Source of the DNA: an uncultured bacterium
GTDB lineage: Bacteria; Actinomycetota; Coriobacteriia; Coriobacteriales; Coriobacteriaceae
Assembly: GCA_958349055.1 (NCBI GenBank)
Contig: CATWBO010000020.1
Location: 1-41,783, forward strand
Direction of reading: 5' to 3'
DNA length: 41,783 nt
Made by a program: the position numbers and the translations under genes. Of this stretch, positions 16,623 through 24,372 are shown one piece after another (position 1 is the stretch's first letter; each line of letters starts with the position of its first letter). The notes below the pieces were generated by a model that had not been told where the DNA came from, did not search any database, and worked only from the letters and a program-made list of their open reading frames with translations.

Positions 16623-17474
16623 CTAGGCCAAAGAACACGAATAGAACGTTTGGTTAAAAAAGTCTACGACTTCGTTTTCGAACGCATTGATGCGCTCATG
16701 AGCGTATTTTGCATAGATGATATGCCTCCGGTCACACTCAAGACCGTTGAATACGGCAAACTGATCCTTGGGATCGCTCACGGTATCCATAAGCGATGTG
16801 CCCATGAGCACCGATCCGCGCACCCGAGACGACAGCACCTCGAGGCCGCCAGAAAGCGGATTGGCAACCGCCGTGCAGGCGAGGCCCCGCTCGTCCAGAG
16901 CAGAAACCGCCAGCGCGACTCCGCCGCCAAGACCCTCGCCCCATGCAAAGATGCGGTCGGGGTCCATGCCATCAAGATTGCGCGCGACCTCCGCCAACGC
17001 GCAGCCCCAACGGACGCGCCTGACAAAAGCAGGCGAGGTAATCCCCTGCCGCAGATCGCTGGGTCCAATCGCCTCATCGTCCAGCGCAAGCACGGCATAT
17101 CCCATGGCCGCAAACCTCGTCATGTGATGCCATCCCCGCACGGGTCGGTCGATGTCGTGAAACATCAGACATAGCGGCACAAGCTCGGATGCTCGGGCGC
17201 GACCGGCAGGCTCGATCAAACGTGCGTGGACCACATCGCCACCAAGCTCAAAGGAAACCTCGGAGTAGCGGGCATACGGATTGGCGAAATCGATCGCCGT
17301 AATACTCGGCCCGCAAATCTCAAGGTCCGAAGCGGCTATCTCTAATTCGGAAACATCCGCAGAAGCATCACCGCGCCAATCCCGGAAATCAGCGAGCCTT
17401 GACGAGACCGTTCCGGGAATCCCCACAAGGTCGGAGACAATCAGCTCATTGACATTGCTCTCGCACTTAGACAT
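16623..17474 (-). CDS. Degenerate CE7-type esterase lacking the nucleophilic serine
   Basis: A 283-residue alpha/beta-hydrolase fold protein, clearly paralogous to the esterase encoded just upstream. The nucleophile elbow reads GEGLGGG: aligned with GASQGGG of its neighbour, the Ser is replaced by Gly181 and the Gln by Leu. The acid (D230 in LMDTVSDP) and the His (H259 in KYAHERI) persist. The distance from elbow to Asp is 49 residues against 91 in the paralogue, so about 42 residues of the core/cap are missing. The reading frame is intact and starts inside the upstream gene's end (8-base overlap, ATGTCTAA). It is probably not a hydrolase; a partner, chaperone or binding role is conceivable. 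Confidence 0.8.
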   Translation of the reverse strand: MSKCESNVNELIVSDLVGIPGTVSSRLADFRDWRGDASADVSELEIAASDLEICGPSITAIDFANPYARYSEVSFELGGDVVHARLIEPAGRARASELVPLCLMFHDIDRPVRGWHHMTRFAAMGYAVLALDDEAIGPSDLRQGITSPAFVRRVRWGCALAEVARNLDGMDPDRIFAWGEGLGGGVALAVSALDERGLACTAVANPLSGGLEVLSSRVRGSVLMGTSLMDTVSDPKDQFAVFNGLECDRRHIIYAKYAHERINAFENEVVDFFNQTFYSCSLA

Positions 17475-18444
17475 GAGCCTCCCCTCCCTTGCAGAAAAAC
17501 GGAATGATCAGATCGTCAAAATCCTGAATCTCCTCGTGGCCAAAGCCTTCAAAGAACTCATGACGCTTTTCACAGGTCAGGTTGTTATAGACCGCAAACT
17601 GCGTCGCTGGCGGACAGACGGTATCGGCTGTGCCGGTGCCAAACAGCACGGGGCATTTGACCATAGGGGCAAAGTTCTTGGAATCGAAGTACGCCAGCTT
17701 GGCATAGGCTTCGTCGATACGAGTCGAGTCCTCGTCAAACCAACGCGACCAATAGCGCAGGCCCTCATAGGCGATATCGTCGGCATCCAAATCCCAGACC
17801 AGGCGGAAATCTGACAGGAAGGGATAGAGGATGGCGGCGCGATTGATAAGCTCGCTGTTAAGTGCACAGGTCGCAATGCCCAAACCGCCGCCCTGCGAGG
17901 CACCGTTCACAAACACACGGGCTAAATCGATGCCCTCGAGCTCGCGGACGATACGGCACAGGATGCGAATGTCCTGGTGCAAGCGGACATAGTAGAGGTT
18001 GGCCGGATCGCCGTCGATACCGGCGACAATATGGCCCGCGACCGTTGTACCCTCAAATCCGCCAATATCCTCGGAGGGACCGCCCTGACCAGGACAGTCA
18101 AGCGCGATAAGCGCCATGCCCATGCCCGCAAACGACGCCTGCTCAAACCAGCTGCGGCTTGCACCCGGATACCCATGGAACTGAAGTACCAATGGCACGG
18201 GCTCGTCCGAGACGGGTTTAAGGTACTTGGCATGCAGGCAAGCGCCACACATGCCGGTATACCAGAGGTCGAAAAGCTGGCAGGTCACGGCATCGGTGAC
18301 CGATGCCGTCTCGATCGCATAGTCAAGCCCGACGGCGTCGGCCTCGGCCATGCGGTCCTTCCAAAAGAGATCGAAATCTGATGGACGGGGCGTGGCGCCT
18401 CGATATTCACCAAATTGATGTTGTAGCTCCGGAGCACTTGGCAT
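17467..18444 (-). CDS. CE7-family acetyl esterase (acetylxylan esterase/cephalosporin-C deacetylase type)
   Basis: A 325-residue cytoplasmic-type acetyl esterase with no signal peptide, the usual CE7 length. The triad is Ser183 in GASQGGG, Asp274 in GTADTVCPP and His303 in FGHEEI, close to the spacing known in CE7 enzymes. LDCPGQGG (116-122) matches the oxyanion/RGQ region, with Pro in place of Arg. CE7 enzymes remove O-acetyl groups from small sugars. In this operon it could de-O-acetylate imported sialic acids before the lyase acts; that substrate is inference. The ATG at MPSAPELQ is preferred; a GTG five codons upstream is possible but lacks space for its AAAGG site. Confidence 0.88.
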   Translation of the reverse strand: MPSAPELQHQFGEYRGATPRPSDFDLFWKDRMAEADAVGLDYAIETASVTDAVTCQLFDLWYTGMCGACLHAKYLKPVSDEPVPLVLQFHGYPGASRSWFEQASFAGMGMALIALDCPGQGGPSEDIGGFEGTTVAGHIVAGIDGDPANLYYVRLHQDIRILCRIVRELEGIDLARVFVNGASQGGGLGIATCALNSELINRAAILYPFLSDFRLVWDLDADDIAYEGLRYWSRWFDEDSTRIDEAYAKLAYFDSKNFAPMVKCPVLFGTGTADTVCPPATQFAVYNNLTCEKRHEFFEGFGHEEIQDFDDLIIPFFCKGGEAHV

Positions 18445-18480
18445 GGCTCGTGAACCCACCCTTTCGAAATCGCACCGGAG

Positions 18481-18508
18481 GTGCGCCCGGCAAGGGAACC
18501 GGGCGCAC
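18481..18508 (-). other. satD-esterase intercistronic stem-loop
   Basis: Perfect 10-bp arms GTGCGCCCGG (18481-18490) and CCGGGCGCAC (18499-18508) with an 8-base loop. On the minus strand it is followed by CTCCGGTGCG, not a U-tract. It lies in the 80-base gap between the transporter and esterase genes. Confidence 0.65.
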
Positions 18509-18524
18509 GGAAGGGAAAGCGAGG

Positions 18525-19352
18525 CTACTCGCCGAGCTTGGGATGCAGCAGCGACGGCGCGGCGCCGAGCAGCATCTTGGTGTAGGGGTCCTGGGGGTGC
18601 TGGAAGACCTGCTTGGCCTCGCCCTGCTCGACGATCTTGCCGCCATTCATAACGATGATGTCGTCAGAGATATAGCGGACCGTCTGGATGTCATGGCTGA
18701 TGAACACCATGGCCAGGCCGAGCTCCTTCTTAAGGTCGGTCAGCAGGTTCAGAATCTGCGCGCGGACCGAAACGTCCAGAGCCGAGGTGGGCTCGTCGGC
18801 GATGATGGCATCGGGGTTCAGCGACAGGGCACGGGCAATTGCGACGCGCTGGCGCTGGCCGCCCGAAAGCTGGCCGGGAAGAACCTCGGCGGCAGAGCTG
18901 GGCAGACCGGTGAGCTCCAAGAGCTCCTTGACGCGCTTCTCCTGCTCGGCCTCGGTACCCAGGTTGTGAACGCGCATGGGATCGAGCAGCTGCTCGCGAA
19001 CGACCATGCGGGGGTTGAGCGCCGTGGCCGGGTTTTGGAACACGACCGAGATGACGCGACCCATGTGACGACGGTCCTCGGCGGTACGTTTGGTAACGTC
19101 CTTGCCCTTAAAGTAGACCTTGCCGCTCGTGGGGGCCTGCAGGCCGCACATGACGTTAGCGGTGGTGGACTTACCGCAACCGGACTCGCCGACGATGCCG
19201 ATCGTCTGACCGGGCATGAGCTTAATCGTTACACCCTGGACGGCGTGAACCAGGTTGGGGTGCAGAATAGAGCCGGTACGGGTCCTAAAGGTGACGTGGA
19301 CGTCATCAAGGAAGATGATCGGCTCGACGCCGTTGACTGCGGTCTCGCTCAT
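18525..19352 (-). CDS. satD: Sialic acid ABC importer ATP-binding protein (SatD/SiaI-like)
   Basis: A 275-residue ABC ATPase of the peptide-importer group, with Walker A GESGCGKST (about residue 57), signature SGGQRQRV, Walker B IIADEPTSALDVS and the H-loop FISHD. Unlike OppF it stops soon after HPQDPYTKMLLGAAPS and has no C-terminal cysteine tail. The ATG directly abuts the satC stop, with GGAGGTG seven bases upstream. It should form a heterodimeric motor with the ATPase half of SatC. The sialic acid substrate is inferred from the operon and from the SatABCD/SiaEFGI layout; a peptide substrate is the alternative. Confidence 0.85.
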   Translation of the reverse strand: MSETAVNGVEPIIFLDDVHVTFRTRTGSILHPNLVHAVQGVTIKLMPGQTIGIVGESGCGKSTTANVMCGLQAPTSGKVYFKGKDVTKRTAEDRRHMGRVISVVFQNPATALNPRMVVREQLLDPMRVHNLGTEAEQEKRVKELLELTGLPSSAAEVLPGQLSGGQRQRVAIARALSLNPDAIIADEPTSALDVSVRAQILNLLTDLKKELGLAMVFISHDIQTVRYISDDIIVMNGGKIVEQGEAKQVFQHPQDPYTKMLLGAAPSLLHPKLGE

Positions 19353-21368
19353 CTACATCACCTCCGCGTGAGGGGTCAAACCATTTGCCTTGAGCACCTC
19401 GTCGGGGAGCTCGGAATAGAAGTGCTCGGTGCCGGGAACGCGCTTGAAGACCGGACGGGTGTCCAAGCCAATACGCGGATGGCTCGAGCGGGGCGCGAAG
19501 CGATCGCCCTTGGGGAAATCGCGCGGGCTCGGAACGGCGCCGGGCACCTGGTGCAGGCGGCCCGAACCGCTCTCGATGGACAGAACGGAACCCAGAAGAC
19601 CGCGGGTGTACTCGTGAATCGGGTTGGTGAGCAGCTCCTTGGTGGGCGCCTGCTCGATAACCTGACCGGCGTACATAACCGTGATGTTATGGGCGACCTC
19701 GGCGACCAGCGCCAGGTCGTGCGAGACGAAGATCATGGCAAAGCCGAGCTTGGCCTGAAGGTCGTTGAGCAGCTTGATGACCTGCTTCTGGACGGTAACG
19801 TCCAGAGCGGTCGTGGGCTCATCGCAGATGACCAGCTTGGGGTCGCGGGTAAGGGCCATAGCGATCAGAACACGCTGACGCTGGCCACCGGAAAGCTCAT
19901 GCGGGTAGCTCTCGAGCGTACGCTTGGGGTCGAGGCCCACGAGCTCCAGGAGTTCCTCGGCGCTGCGGGTGCCGCCGCGCTTGGTGAGCTGCTTCATCTG
20001 GGCAGAGATGAGCATGGAGGGGTTGAGCGAGGATAGGGCGTCCTGATAGACCATAGCGATATCGGTACCGCGCAGGCCGAACCACTCCTTCTTGCTCATC
20101 TTGAGCAGGTCACGGCCCTCCCAGAGGACCTCGCCGGAAAGGTGCTCGTCCTCATCGGTCAGGCCCATGATGGCCAGCGTGGTGATGGACTTACCGCAAC
20201 CGGACTCGCCCACCAGGCCCATAGTCTGGCCAGGACGGACGTCAAAGTTGACATGGTCGACGACGTTGATATCGCCGTGGTGCTCAAACTGGATGCAGAA
20301 ATCGCGGACCGAAAGGATCGGTTCGACAGACTCGTCGGGCACATGGCGATCGTCACGCTTGAGCTCGACATCGCGCAGGGCGCCAAGGCGAGCGGAGAGG
20401 GACTGGGCTTGCTCCTTATAGGCGCGAACGGGGTCGGAGACCAGCAGGTCGGCCTCGCGGCGCTTGGAGGAATCGGTCGGATCCAGGGCGGCGGAGGGAG
20501 CAGCGGCCATGGCGTCGGTAATGCCCTCGGAGAGGATGTTGAGCGCCAGGCAGGTGATCATGATGGCCAGGCCCGGGAACAGCGCCTGCCACCAACGGCC
20601 GGCGAGCACGCCGCCGCGGGCGTCGGCGAGGATGTTGCCCCAGGTAGCGGTGGGCTCCTGGATACCAGCGCCGATGAAGGTCAGCGAGGCCTCGAAGATG
20701 ATGGCGTCGGCGACCAGGGTAACGGTGAAGACCATGATCGGGGCGATGCAGTTACGCAGAACATGCTTGATCAAAATCCACGGAGCCTTGGCGCCGGAAA
20801 CGATGACCGCGCGGACATAGTCCTCTCCGTACTCGGACACGATGTTGGCGCGCACGATACGGGCAATCTGCGGAGTGTACATAAAGCCGATGGCGAAGAT
20901 GATCGACGGCACGGAGTTGCCCAGGATGGAGACGAAGACGGCCGCGAGGGCGATGCCCGGGATAGACATGATGATGTCCAGGATACGCATGATCGTCTCG
21001 GAAACGGCCTTGCGCGAAACCGCCGCAAGGGCGCCCACGACCGAGCCGCAGACCAGAGCCATGGCAGTGGCGCCAAAGCCGATAATCAGCGAGTAACGAC
21101 CACCGTAGAGCATACGCGACAGAATGTCGCGACCCTTATCGTCGGTACCGAAGATAAATCCGTTGCCGGGAGCCTGGCGAGCCGTAAAGATCTCGACCGG
21201 GCTATAGGGGGCAAGAAGGGGTGCCAGAATCGCAGTCAGGGCGACCAGCACCAACACGACGGCGGCAATCTTAGAAGACAGCGTCATCTTCTTCCAGCCA
21301 CCGAGCTTGAGCCCCTTGGAGGCAGCCTTCTCGAGCTGCTCGGTTTGCTTCTCTCGAATCTTTACCAT
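19353..21368 (-). CDS. satC: Permease-ATPase fusion of the sialic acid ABC importer (SatC/SiaG-like)
   Basis: A 671-residue fusion. Residues 1-290 are a DppC-type permease (first helix about 32-52, GTDDKGRDILSRMLYGG at 74-90, EAA-like loop near 185-210). Residues 291-345 are a charged linker. Residues 346-600 are a DppD-type ATPase with Walker A GESGCGKS (387-394), signature LSGGQ (492-496), Walker B LVICDE (512-517) and H-loop His550. The oligopeptide-type tail (about 605-671) has no cysteine: RFAPRSSHP stands where CRFxPRCP is usual. Fused permease-ATPase subunits are, from memory, a feature of Haemophilus ducreyi SatC and Corynebacterium SiaG. It begins three bases after satB. Sialic acid specificity is inferred from context. 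Confidence 0.88.
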   Translation of the reverse strand: MVKIREKQTEQLEKAASKGLKLGGWKKMTLSSKIAAVVLVLVALTAILAPLLAPYSPVEIFTARQAPGNGFIFGTDDKGRDILSRMLYGGRYSLIIGFGATAMALVCGSVVGALAAVSRKAVSETIMRILDIIMSIPGIALAAVFVSILGNSVPSIIFAIGFMYTPQIARIVRANIVSEYGEDYVRAVIVSGAKAPWILIKHVLRNCIAPIMVFTVTLVADAIIFEASLTFIGAGIQEPTATWGNILADARGGVLAGRWWQALFPGLAIMITCLALNILSEGITDAMAAAPSAALDPTDSSKRREADLLVSDPVRAYKEQAQSLSARLGALRDVELKRDDRHVPDESVEPILSVRDFCIQFEHHGDINVVDHVNFDVRPGQTMGLVGESGCGKSITTLAIMGLTDEDEHLSGEVLWEGRDLLKMSKKEWFGLRGTDIAMVYQDALSSLNPSMLISAQMKQLTKRGGTRSAEELLELVGLDPKRTLESYPHELSGGQRQRVLIAMALTRDPKLVICDEPTTALDVTVQKQVIKLLNDLQAKLGFAMIFVSHDLALVAEVAHNITVMYAGQVIEQAPTKELLTNPIHEYTRGLLGSVLSIESGSGRLHQVPGAVPSPRDFPKGDRFAPRSSHPRIGLDTRPVFKRVPGTEHFYSELPDEVLKANGLTPHAEVM

Positions 21369-21371
21369 AAT

Positions 21372-22328
21372 CTACACCGTCCTGATGCGCGGGTTGATGA
21401 GCAGGTAGAGCATGTCAACCACGATGTTGATGATGATGAAGGCAAGAGCAACGACGATAACGACGCCCTGAACCAGGTTCGCCTCGTTGCCCTGAACGCC
21501 CTGCAGAATCGCGGTGCCCATGCCGGGGAGGTTGAAGATAACCTCGATGACGACGGCGCCGCCCATGAGGTAACCGATCTTAAGACCGAGGGTGGTGACC
21601 GGGGTGATCAGCGCATTGCGAAGAACGTTGATGCCGACGACGACCTTCTCGGGAACGCCGGCGCCGCGAGCCATACGGACATAATCCTTGTCGAGCTCCT
21701 CGACCATGGCGGTGCGCACGATACGAGTCATCTGGCCCGTCAGCGGAAATGCCAAGGCGATAGCGGGCATGATCATACGTCCCAGATAGCCAACCGGATT
21801 CGTGGTGAAGTGAGGCAGAGCACCCGATGCCGGGAGCACCTTAAGGTAGGAAGAGAACAGCAGGATCAACAGAACGGCAAGCCAGAACGACGGGGTTGCC
21901 AAGCCGGCGATGGAGAAGACGCGGATCACTTGGTCCGGCCATTTATCGCGATACAGTGCCGCGATGACGCCGAGTAAAAACGAAACGACCGCGCCGATGG
22001 CAAGACCGATGAAGGTCAGCTGCATCGTGACGGGCAGGGCAGTGGAGATGCGCTTGGCAACGGAGTTGCGAGCAGCACCATAGGTGCCCATGTCACCATG
22101 GATCAGATCGCCCATGTAGCGCACGTAGCGCACGGGCCAGGGGTCGTCCAGACCATACTTCTCATGGTACTCGGCAACCGCCTCGGGCGAGGCACCGTCA
22201 CCCAACGCCGTATAGGCGGGGTCGGTCTTGGAGAACGACATAAGGAAGAACACCAGGACGGTGACGCCCAATGCCATGATCGGCAGCGCCACGAGACGCC
22301 TTCCAATCAAACGTAGCAAGTTGTTCAC
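21372..22328 (-). CDS. satB: Sialic acid ABC importer permease (SatB/SiaF-like)
   Basis: A 318-residue DppB/OppB-type inner-membrane permease. The N-terminus LLRLIGRRLVALPIMALGVT is the family's first helix, and five more helices and an EAA-like loop (MARGAGVPEKVVVGINVLRNA) follow. The start is taken as GTG (NNLLRLIG...) because GGGGAG lies five to six bases upstream; an ATG 33 bases further upstream is possible but lacks a better site. It pairs with the permease half of SatC. It is separated from satA by 157 bases that carry a stem-loop. Confidence 0.86.
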   Translation of the reverse strand: MNNLLRLIGRRLVALPIMALGVTVLVFFLMSFSKTDPAYTALGDGASPEAVAEYHEKYGLDDPWPVRYVRYMGDLIHGDMGTYGAARNSVAKRISTALPVTMQLTFIGLAIGAVVSFLLGVIAALYRDKWPDQVIRVFSIAGLATPSFWLAVLLILLFSSYLKVLPASGALPHFTTNPVGYLGRMIMPAIALAFPLTGQMTRIVRTAMVEELDKDYVRMARGAGVPEKVVVGINVLRNALITPVTTLGLKIGYLMGGAVVIEVIFNLPGMGTAILQGVQGNEANLVQGVVIVVALAFIIINIVVDMLYLLINPRIRTV

Positions 22329-22389
22329 GTTCTCTCCCCTTTCTTTTGTCGGTAGGACCAACTGGTATATGAGTACGGATACTCATTAC

Positions 22390-22423
22390 AAGACCCGAGC
22401 GACATCGTTGCCGCCCGGGTCTT
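22390..22423 (-). other. satA-satB intercistronic stem-loop
   Basis: Arms AAGACCCG (22390-22397) and CGGGTCTT (22416-22423) pair perfectly, with partial inner pairing. The minus-strand continuation is TGTAATGAG, so this is not a classic terminator. It probably protects the 3' end of satA mRNA, as at the oppA-oppB junction. The rest of 22329-22485 shows no gene. Confidence 0.55.
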
Positions 22424-22485
22424 TGTTTCAACTATGAGGATACGGTCCCAACGACCGACATCCTGCATACAGACTCAAGCGAGTC

Positions 22486-24099
22486 TTACGCCTTGACGGT
22501 CGCAACGCCCCTGAAGGACATGCTCGTCGTGCCGATGCCCTTGAAGCCATCGAGGGCCTCACCGTTGGGCGCAGTGGACGGATCGTCCCAGGAAGCGGAG
22601 ACGGTCTTGACGTGGACAACGGGGTACAGAACGGCGTTGTCGGCAATGATGTCGAAGCACTCGTTCCACTTCTTCTGCTGCTCGTCGCCCTCGGCGGCAA
22701 GAGCCTCGTCCATGAGACTGTGGAGCTTCTGCCACTCAGCGGACTCCTTCCACGGGCAACGGGTCTGCATCCAGACGTTGTCGCCGTACCACCAGTTGAG
22801 CAGCAGGTCGGGGTCGGCGCCGAAGCAGGAAGGATCGCCAGGGGCAAGGAGGATATCGTAGGCCTCGCCGCCGTCGATGGCAGCGTAGGTGGCCGGCGAG
22901 GTATCGGTCTGGATGGTCACATCGAAGCCGAGAGCGTCGAGGTCGTTCTTGACCTGGGCGGCCATGCCCTTAATCTGCTCGTTGTCGGTGGTGCGCAGGG
23001 TGATGGCACCCGGGGTGATGCCAGACTCCTCGATGTGCTTCTTAGCCTTCTTGGCGTCGGTCTTGTACACCGTGGAAGCCTCATGATAGTTGGTGAAGCT
23101 CTTGGGCAGGTAGCAGCTGGCAGCGGTGGCAAGACCGGCGAAGGTGTTGCTGACCATCTTCTCGGTGTCGAGCGCATACATGACAGCCTGACGGACCTTG
23201 ACGTTGTTCCAAGGCTCCTTGGCGACGTTGAACATGATGAAGCGGGTGCCGAAACCCTGAACGTTATCGATCTTGCAGCCGGCGCTCTCGAGCTGGTCGA
23301 CGGCGTCAGCGGTAACGAGCTCCATAACGAGCGTGGAGCCCTCCTGCTGAGCGGTAACGCGAGCGGTGGGGTCGGTCAGGATGCTGTACTGGATCTTCTT
23401 ATCCTCGGCAGCATACTCACCGTTGTACTCGGGGTTGGGAACCAGGGTAATCTCGGTATCGGAGATAGAGTCGTACATCCAGGGGCCGGAGCCGATCGGC
23501 TGCTTGGCGCGATCCTCCTCGGTCTGGGTGGCCGGGGTAACGCGGACGATGGCCAGACGATCCTTGAGCAGGGAGAAGTTGGGGACCTTGGTCTTGACCG
23601 TCACGGTGCTGGCGTCCTTGGCCTCGATGGACTCGAAGGGCTGGAAGAACGGAGCATAGGTAGCGGAAGCGGCGCAAGCGGTGTAGGAGGCAACGACATC
23701 GTCAGCGGTGACCTCGGTGCCATCGGAGAACTTGGCGCCCTTGCGGATGGTGACCTCGAAAGTGGTGTCGTCCACAGACTTGGGATCGTCGGTGGCGAGC
23801 TCGTTGAAGGTGCTGTAGTCGTGGTAATCGATGCCGTAGAGGCCCTCGACGACGTGCCAGTTAGCACCCAGGCCCACAGCGGAGCCGGTGCTGGCGGGAT
23901 CGAAGCTGGACGGAGCGTAAGCGGAACCAGCGGTGATCACGCCGCCGCCACGGTTGGCGGAATCGGTGGAACCGGAAGCGGAACCCTCGTCGCTGGAGCT
24001 GCCACCGCAGCCGGTGAGACCAAGCCCTGCGACAGCAGCGACGCTGCCGGTGAGGCCGAGGAACGAACGCCTGGACATACCCTTGTTGATGATGGCCAT
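22486..24099 (-). CDS. satA: Sialic acid-binding lipoprotein (SatA/SiaE-like, solute-binding family 5)
   Basis: A 537-residue extracellular solute-binding protein of family 5. The N-terminus carries a twin-arginine motif SRRSFLG (9-15) and a lipobox LTGC with the acylated Cys at residue 31, so Tat export and lipid anchoring are likely. A Gly/Ser-rich tether follows. It should deliver ligand to SatBCD. Family 5 proteins mostly bind peptides, but the sialic acid importers of H. ducreyi and Corynebacterium glutamicum use this family too. The chosen ATG has AGGAG five bases upstream. It is the first gene of the sialic acid operon, behind a long leader. Confidence 0.85.
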   Translation of the reverse strand: MAIINKGMSRRSFLGLTGSVAAVAGLGLTGCGGSSSDEGSASGSTDSANRGGGVITAGSAYAPSSFDPASTGSAVGLGANWHVVEGLYGIDYHDYSTFNELATDDPKSVDDTTFEVTIRKGAKFSDGTEVTADDVVASYTACAASATYAPFFQPFESIEAKDASTVTVKTKVPNFSLLKDRLAIVRVTPATQTEEDRAKQPIGSGPWMYDSISDTEITLVPNPEYNGEYAAEDKKIQYSILTDPTARVTAQQEGSTLVMELVTADAVDQLESAGCKIDNVQGFGTRFIMFNVAKEPWNNVKVRQAVMYALDTEKMVSNTFAGLATAASCYLPKSFTNYHEASTVYKTDAKKAKKHIEESGITPGAITLRTTDNEQIKGMAAQVKNDLDALGFDVTIQTDTSPATYAAIDGGEAYDILLAPGDPSCFGADPDLLLNWWYGDNVWMQTRCPWKESAEWQKLHSLMDEALAAEGDEQQKKWNECFDIIADNAVLYPVVHVKTVSASWDDPSTAPNGEALDGFKGIGTTSMSFRGVATVKA

Positions 24100-24218
24100 G
24101 TCTTCTCCTATCAATAGAGAATCTTACCCGGGAGCACCTAGACGTGCCCCCGCGCAACTTGCGGACGATATATACCTTACCTACCGACGAACCCAACTGA
24201 GGTGCCGCGCTCGGCGAC

Positions 24219-24299
24219 CGATACATACATACGCTTGAACGGTATTTACTACCGTTCACCGAATTCATTGACAAACGATTCGCCAGACAGTATGTATCG
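24219..24299 (-). promoter_or_regulatory. Nested inverted repeats in the satA leader: operator or structured RNA
   Basis: Outer arms CGATACATAC (24219-24228) and GTATGTATCG (24290-24299) enclose a dyad TGAACGGTA-N5-TACCGTTCA (24236-24258) and a weaker CGAAT/ATTCG pair (about 24262-24284). As RNA this is a possible three-way junction. As DNA the dyad looks like a dimeric repressor site, and a TTGTCA-N17-TAGTAA hexamer pair on the minus strand would place a -10 inside it. Confidence 0.45.
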
Positions 24300-24331
24300 A
24301 CGAGGTGAGATATCAGTCTTCGTCAACCCGC

Positions 24332-24372
24332 AGGATAGCAGGGTTGTTCACCATGGCTAGTCAAACGTTTTA
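24332..24372 (-). promoter_or_regulatory. Candidate sialic acid operon promoter with LacI-like site
   Basis: On the minus strand TTGACT (24364-24359) is followed, after a long 21-base spacer, by an extended -10 TGCTATCCT (hexamer 24337-24332). TAAAACGTTTGA (24372-24361), a near-palindrome resembling the gap upstream site, overlaps the -35. The spacer is longer than ideal, so this remains a candidate. Confidence 0.3.

Noticed and set aside
16623..17474. Serine-less esterase as a frameshifted pseudogene
   Set aside because: The frame is uninterrupted, the start overlaps its partner in the usual coupled way, and the Asp and His of the triad are in register. Kept as a CDS.
19353..21368. Permease-ATPase fusion as an assembly or frameshift artefact
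   Set aside because: Both halves are complete, the linker is continuous and charged, and fused subunits of this kind are known in the SatC/SiaG group.
20142..21977. A 611-residue plus-strand open frame opposite satC/satB, and similar long frames at 6505-8601 and 25284-26774
   Set aside because: All lie opposite strong genes, have skewed His/Asp/Arg-rich composition typical of antisense frames, and lack family motifs.
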